6,612 nucleotides of DNA from Gammaproteobacteria bacterium. Its GTDB lineage: Bacteria; Pseudomonadota; Gammaproteobacteria; UWMA-0217. Location of the stretch: assembly GCA_011330835.1 (NCBI GenBank), contig DRPO01000628.1, positions 1 to 6,612 of the forward strand. Reading direction: 5' to 3'. The notes below the pieces were generated by a model. That model ran no database searches and was not told the DNA's origin. It worked only from the letters and a program-made list of their open reading frames with translations. The translations under genes and the position numbers were made by a program. Numbering within the stretch: position 1 is the first letter of the stretch; each line of letters starts with the position of its first letter. This document shows, in pieces, positions 5,371-6,612 of the stretch.

Positions 5371-5562
5371 TCGCGCCCTCGCGCCGTAAACCAGAGAAGA
5401 AGTACGAAGCATCAGGGCGCGAAACCAGCCACCACCCTCCCTTACCGGTAAACGATAACCCCGGAGAAATACCCAATGCCCTCTGCCGGCAGGATGCCGG
5501 CGCTCTCAATTGGTCGATCTTATATGCGCTTGCCCTACGGCTCGCTCCCGATCGTTGATTCG
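5371..5562. other. Non-coding tail with GCCGGC hairpin and stop-codon hairpin
   Basis: No gene is supported here. GCCGGC (5485-5490) and GCCGGC (5496-5501) form a 6-bp hairpin around AGGAT, a motif also seen as part of dispersed repeats in GC-rich proteobacteria. CGTTGA (5553-5558) pairs with TCAACG (5563-5568) around TTCG. On the minus strand this hairpin overlaps the stop codon of the CbiM-like gene, but no T-tract follows, so it is not a convincing terminator. An open frame on the plus strand running from 5476 to 6333 is the antisense of the CbiM-like gene. Confidence 0.4.
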
Positions 5563-6219
5563 TCAACGCCGCCGAAGATAGGTGTTGTCCCGAAAGGTCG
5601 TGACCCATTCAGGCTTGTAGACGACGAGGATGGAGATCACCATGCCGGTGAGTACGCCTTCGGGCAGCGCGAGCATGAGCAGAAAGGGGAGCAGTCCCTG
5701 GGTCATCCGCGGGTGATGGCTGAAGCTGACGACGCCGGTGATGGCGAAGGCGAGCAGGATGACGCCGCCAATGGTGGCGATAAAGGTGTTGATGAAGAAA
5801 TAGATGAAGTAGTTATGCGGCAAGAAGCGCTGGGTGAGCCGCAGCAGGAGGTGCGTCAGCCAGGTCGGCAGCGCGCCGAGCAGGAGGCCGTTGATGGCCA
5901 GCATCGCCCAGGTCGTTCTATCCTGGAATATGGTGGTGATGACCAGAACCTGCACCGCGATGAAGGCGAATTCCCAACCGAACATCAGGGTCATCAGGCT
6001 CGCGCCAAGATAGTGGAGGCTCTGGCCCGGCATCACGCCGGTGTTGAGATTCCAGAAAACCAGCACCAACGCCACCGCGCCGAACAGGGTATTGGCGGAG
6101 TCCTTTTCGCCGAGGCGGAACCAGGGGGCGCGCATCAGGGCGATGGCGACGACGAGCAGGTAGAGCAGCCACGCGGGCGGCAGCCAGCTCGCGGGAATCA
6201 GCTCGGGCGGGATGTCCAT
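5563..6219 (-). CDS. CbiM-like (ECF-type) integral membrane protein
   Basis: This 218-residue, very hydrophobic protein has about six membrane segments (roughly residues 13-29, 44-58, 67-80, 84-98, 105-125, 140-165 and 177-201). GQSLHYLGASL (65-75), FFINTFIATIGG (141-152) and LPEGVLTGMVISILVVYKPE (185-204) resemble the predicted CbiM/ECF substrate-binding membrane proteins grouped as COG3235. True CbiM proteins bind Co2+ or Ni2+ through an N-terminal Met-His segment. Here the N terminus is MDIPPELIP, without that histidine, so the substrate is unknown. No ECF ATPase or T-component gene is visible. The start is the first ATG, 13 nt after the stop of the TlpA-like gene; the Shine-Dalgarno is weak, suggesting translational coupling. 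The two genes likely form an operon transcribed leftward. Confidence 0.75.
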   Translation of the reverse strand: MDIPPELIPASWLPPAWLLYLLVVAIALMRAPWFRLGEKDSANTLFGAVALVLVFWNLNTGVMPGQSLHYLGASLMTLMFGWEFAFIAVQVLVITTIFQDRTTWAMLAINGLLLGALPTWLTHLLLRLTQRFLPHNYFIYFFINTFIATIGGVILLAFAITGVVSFSHHPRMTQGLLPFLLMLALPEGVLTGMVISILVVYKPEWVTTFRDNTYLRRR

Positions 6220-6232
6220 TCGGCGGTCGCCG

Positions 6233-6612
6233 TTATTCCGCTGCCAGTTTTTTCAGAAAGGCGACCATTGCGGGCGCATCCCAGTCAACGCCGCCAAACA
6301 GCGTGTAGCGAATTTTTCCCTTGCCGTCGATGACGAAATTCGAGGGCGCCGCGAAAACCTTCCAGGCCTCGATCGCCTTGCCCTGCTCGTCCAGAAGCAC
6401 GGGGAATTCGACGCCGACCTCCTTCATGAAGGCCTCGACCTCGGGCCGGGTTTCGCCCATGTTGACGGCCAGTATCACCAGTTTGCCGTCGAGTTTTTTC
6501 AACAGCCGGTTCATGGAAGGCATCTCCTTCCGACAGGGCGTACAGTAGGTGGCCCAGAACTGGACCAGCACGACCTTCCCCTTGTAGTCGGAAAGCTGGT
6601 GGGTTTTTCCGC
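6233..6612 (-). CDS. TlpA/ResA-like thioredoxin-fold protein, 5' end missing
   Basis: The reading frame continues beyond the right edge, so the start and any signal peptide are not in the window; about 125 C-terminal residues are seen. The visible part begins GKTHQLSDYKGKVVLVQFWA, then the redox motif TYCTPCRKEMP (active-site CTPC), EVGVEFPVLLD, and the cis-proline region FAAPSNFVID, ending FLKKLAAE. This is the full core of a TlpA/ResA/thiol-disulfide oxidoreductase domain. Family members usually sit in the periplasm, anchored or exported by an N-terminal segment, and reduce disulfides in cytochrome c or metal-centre assembly. The Met encoded by GTG at 6571 is internal to the domain and is not the start. 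The CbiM-like gene follows after 13 nt. A role in maturation of a metalloprotein is possible but inferred only from family. Confidence 0.9.
   Translation of the reverse strand, partial: GKTHQLSDYKGKVVLVQFWATYCTPCRKEMPSMNRLLKKLDGKLVILAVNMGETRPEVEAFMKEVGVEFPVLLDEQGKAIEAWKVFAAPSNFVIDGKGKIRYTLFGGVDWDAPAMVAFLKKLAAE

Noticed and set aside
5102..5608. 168-residue minus-strand open frame across the folded region (and a 118-residue one at 5056-5412)
   Set aside because: Both lie over the inverted-repeat element, and their translations resemble the spurious proteins often called on such repeats.
5476..6333. 285-residue plus-strand open frame
   Set aside because: Antisense of the CbiM-like gene with a Glu/Gln/Gly/His-rich shadow composition.
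1..6612. CRISPR array, tRNA, rRNA or transposase gene
   Set aside because: No regularly spaced direct repeats, cloverleaf-like sequence, rRNA motif or transposase-like frame was found on either strand.

Overview
The window looks like chromosomal DNA of a high-GC, non-enterobacterial gammaproteobacterium. The evidence is an NhaB-type antiporter, a family found mainly in Gammaproteobacteria, a MaeB-type malic enzyme, a CbiM-like membrane protein next to a TlpA-type thioredoxin, and many gammaproteobacterial-style intergenic repeats. No species can be named from the sequence alone. The genes are strongly GC-rich (for example 70% G+C in 661-720), except for a toxin-antitoxin pair that is visibly more AT-rich (48% in 4261-4320).

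Layout. Bases 1-437 hold no credible gene. They contain three different repeat-like elements (26-49, 177-298, 333-359) and a weak promoter. A single-domain malic enzyme follows (438-1670). A promoter at about 1699-1729 and a highly structured leader (1746-1862) precede nhaB (1886 or 1922 to 3424). The leader is a good candidate for a cation-responsive riboswitch, with the Li+ sensing nhaA-I class as the first to test. Next come a palindromic repeat element (3457-3541) and a 16-bp perfect palindrome overlapping a -10 box (3546-3582). The palindrome sits directly in front of an AbiEi-like antitoxin (3592-4245), whose end overlaps the start of an AbiEii-like nucleotidyltransferase toxin (4238-5086). 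Bases 5087-5562 are non-coding but densely folded. They hold two small hairpins, a roughly 145-nt long-stem three-way-junction dyad (5178-5322) and a 14-bp hairpin (5337-5370). On the minus strand, a TlpA-like thioredoxin running off the right edge (6612-6233) and a CbiM-like membrane protein (6219-5563) are 13 nt apart and probably cotranscribed.

How the parts work together. MaeB links C4 and C3 metabolism (malate to pyruvate plus reduced cofactor). NhaB exports Na+ (and probably Li+) against protons, and its leader may adjust expression to cation load. The AbiE-like pair is a self-regulated defence or stability cassette flanked by repeat elements, consistent with acquisition as a unit. The minus-strand pair is a possible redox/metal or cofactor-uptake unit whose substrate cannot be read from the sequence. 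All fold and family assignments were made by eye and from memory. No searches or folding programs were run.
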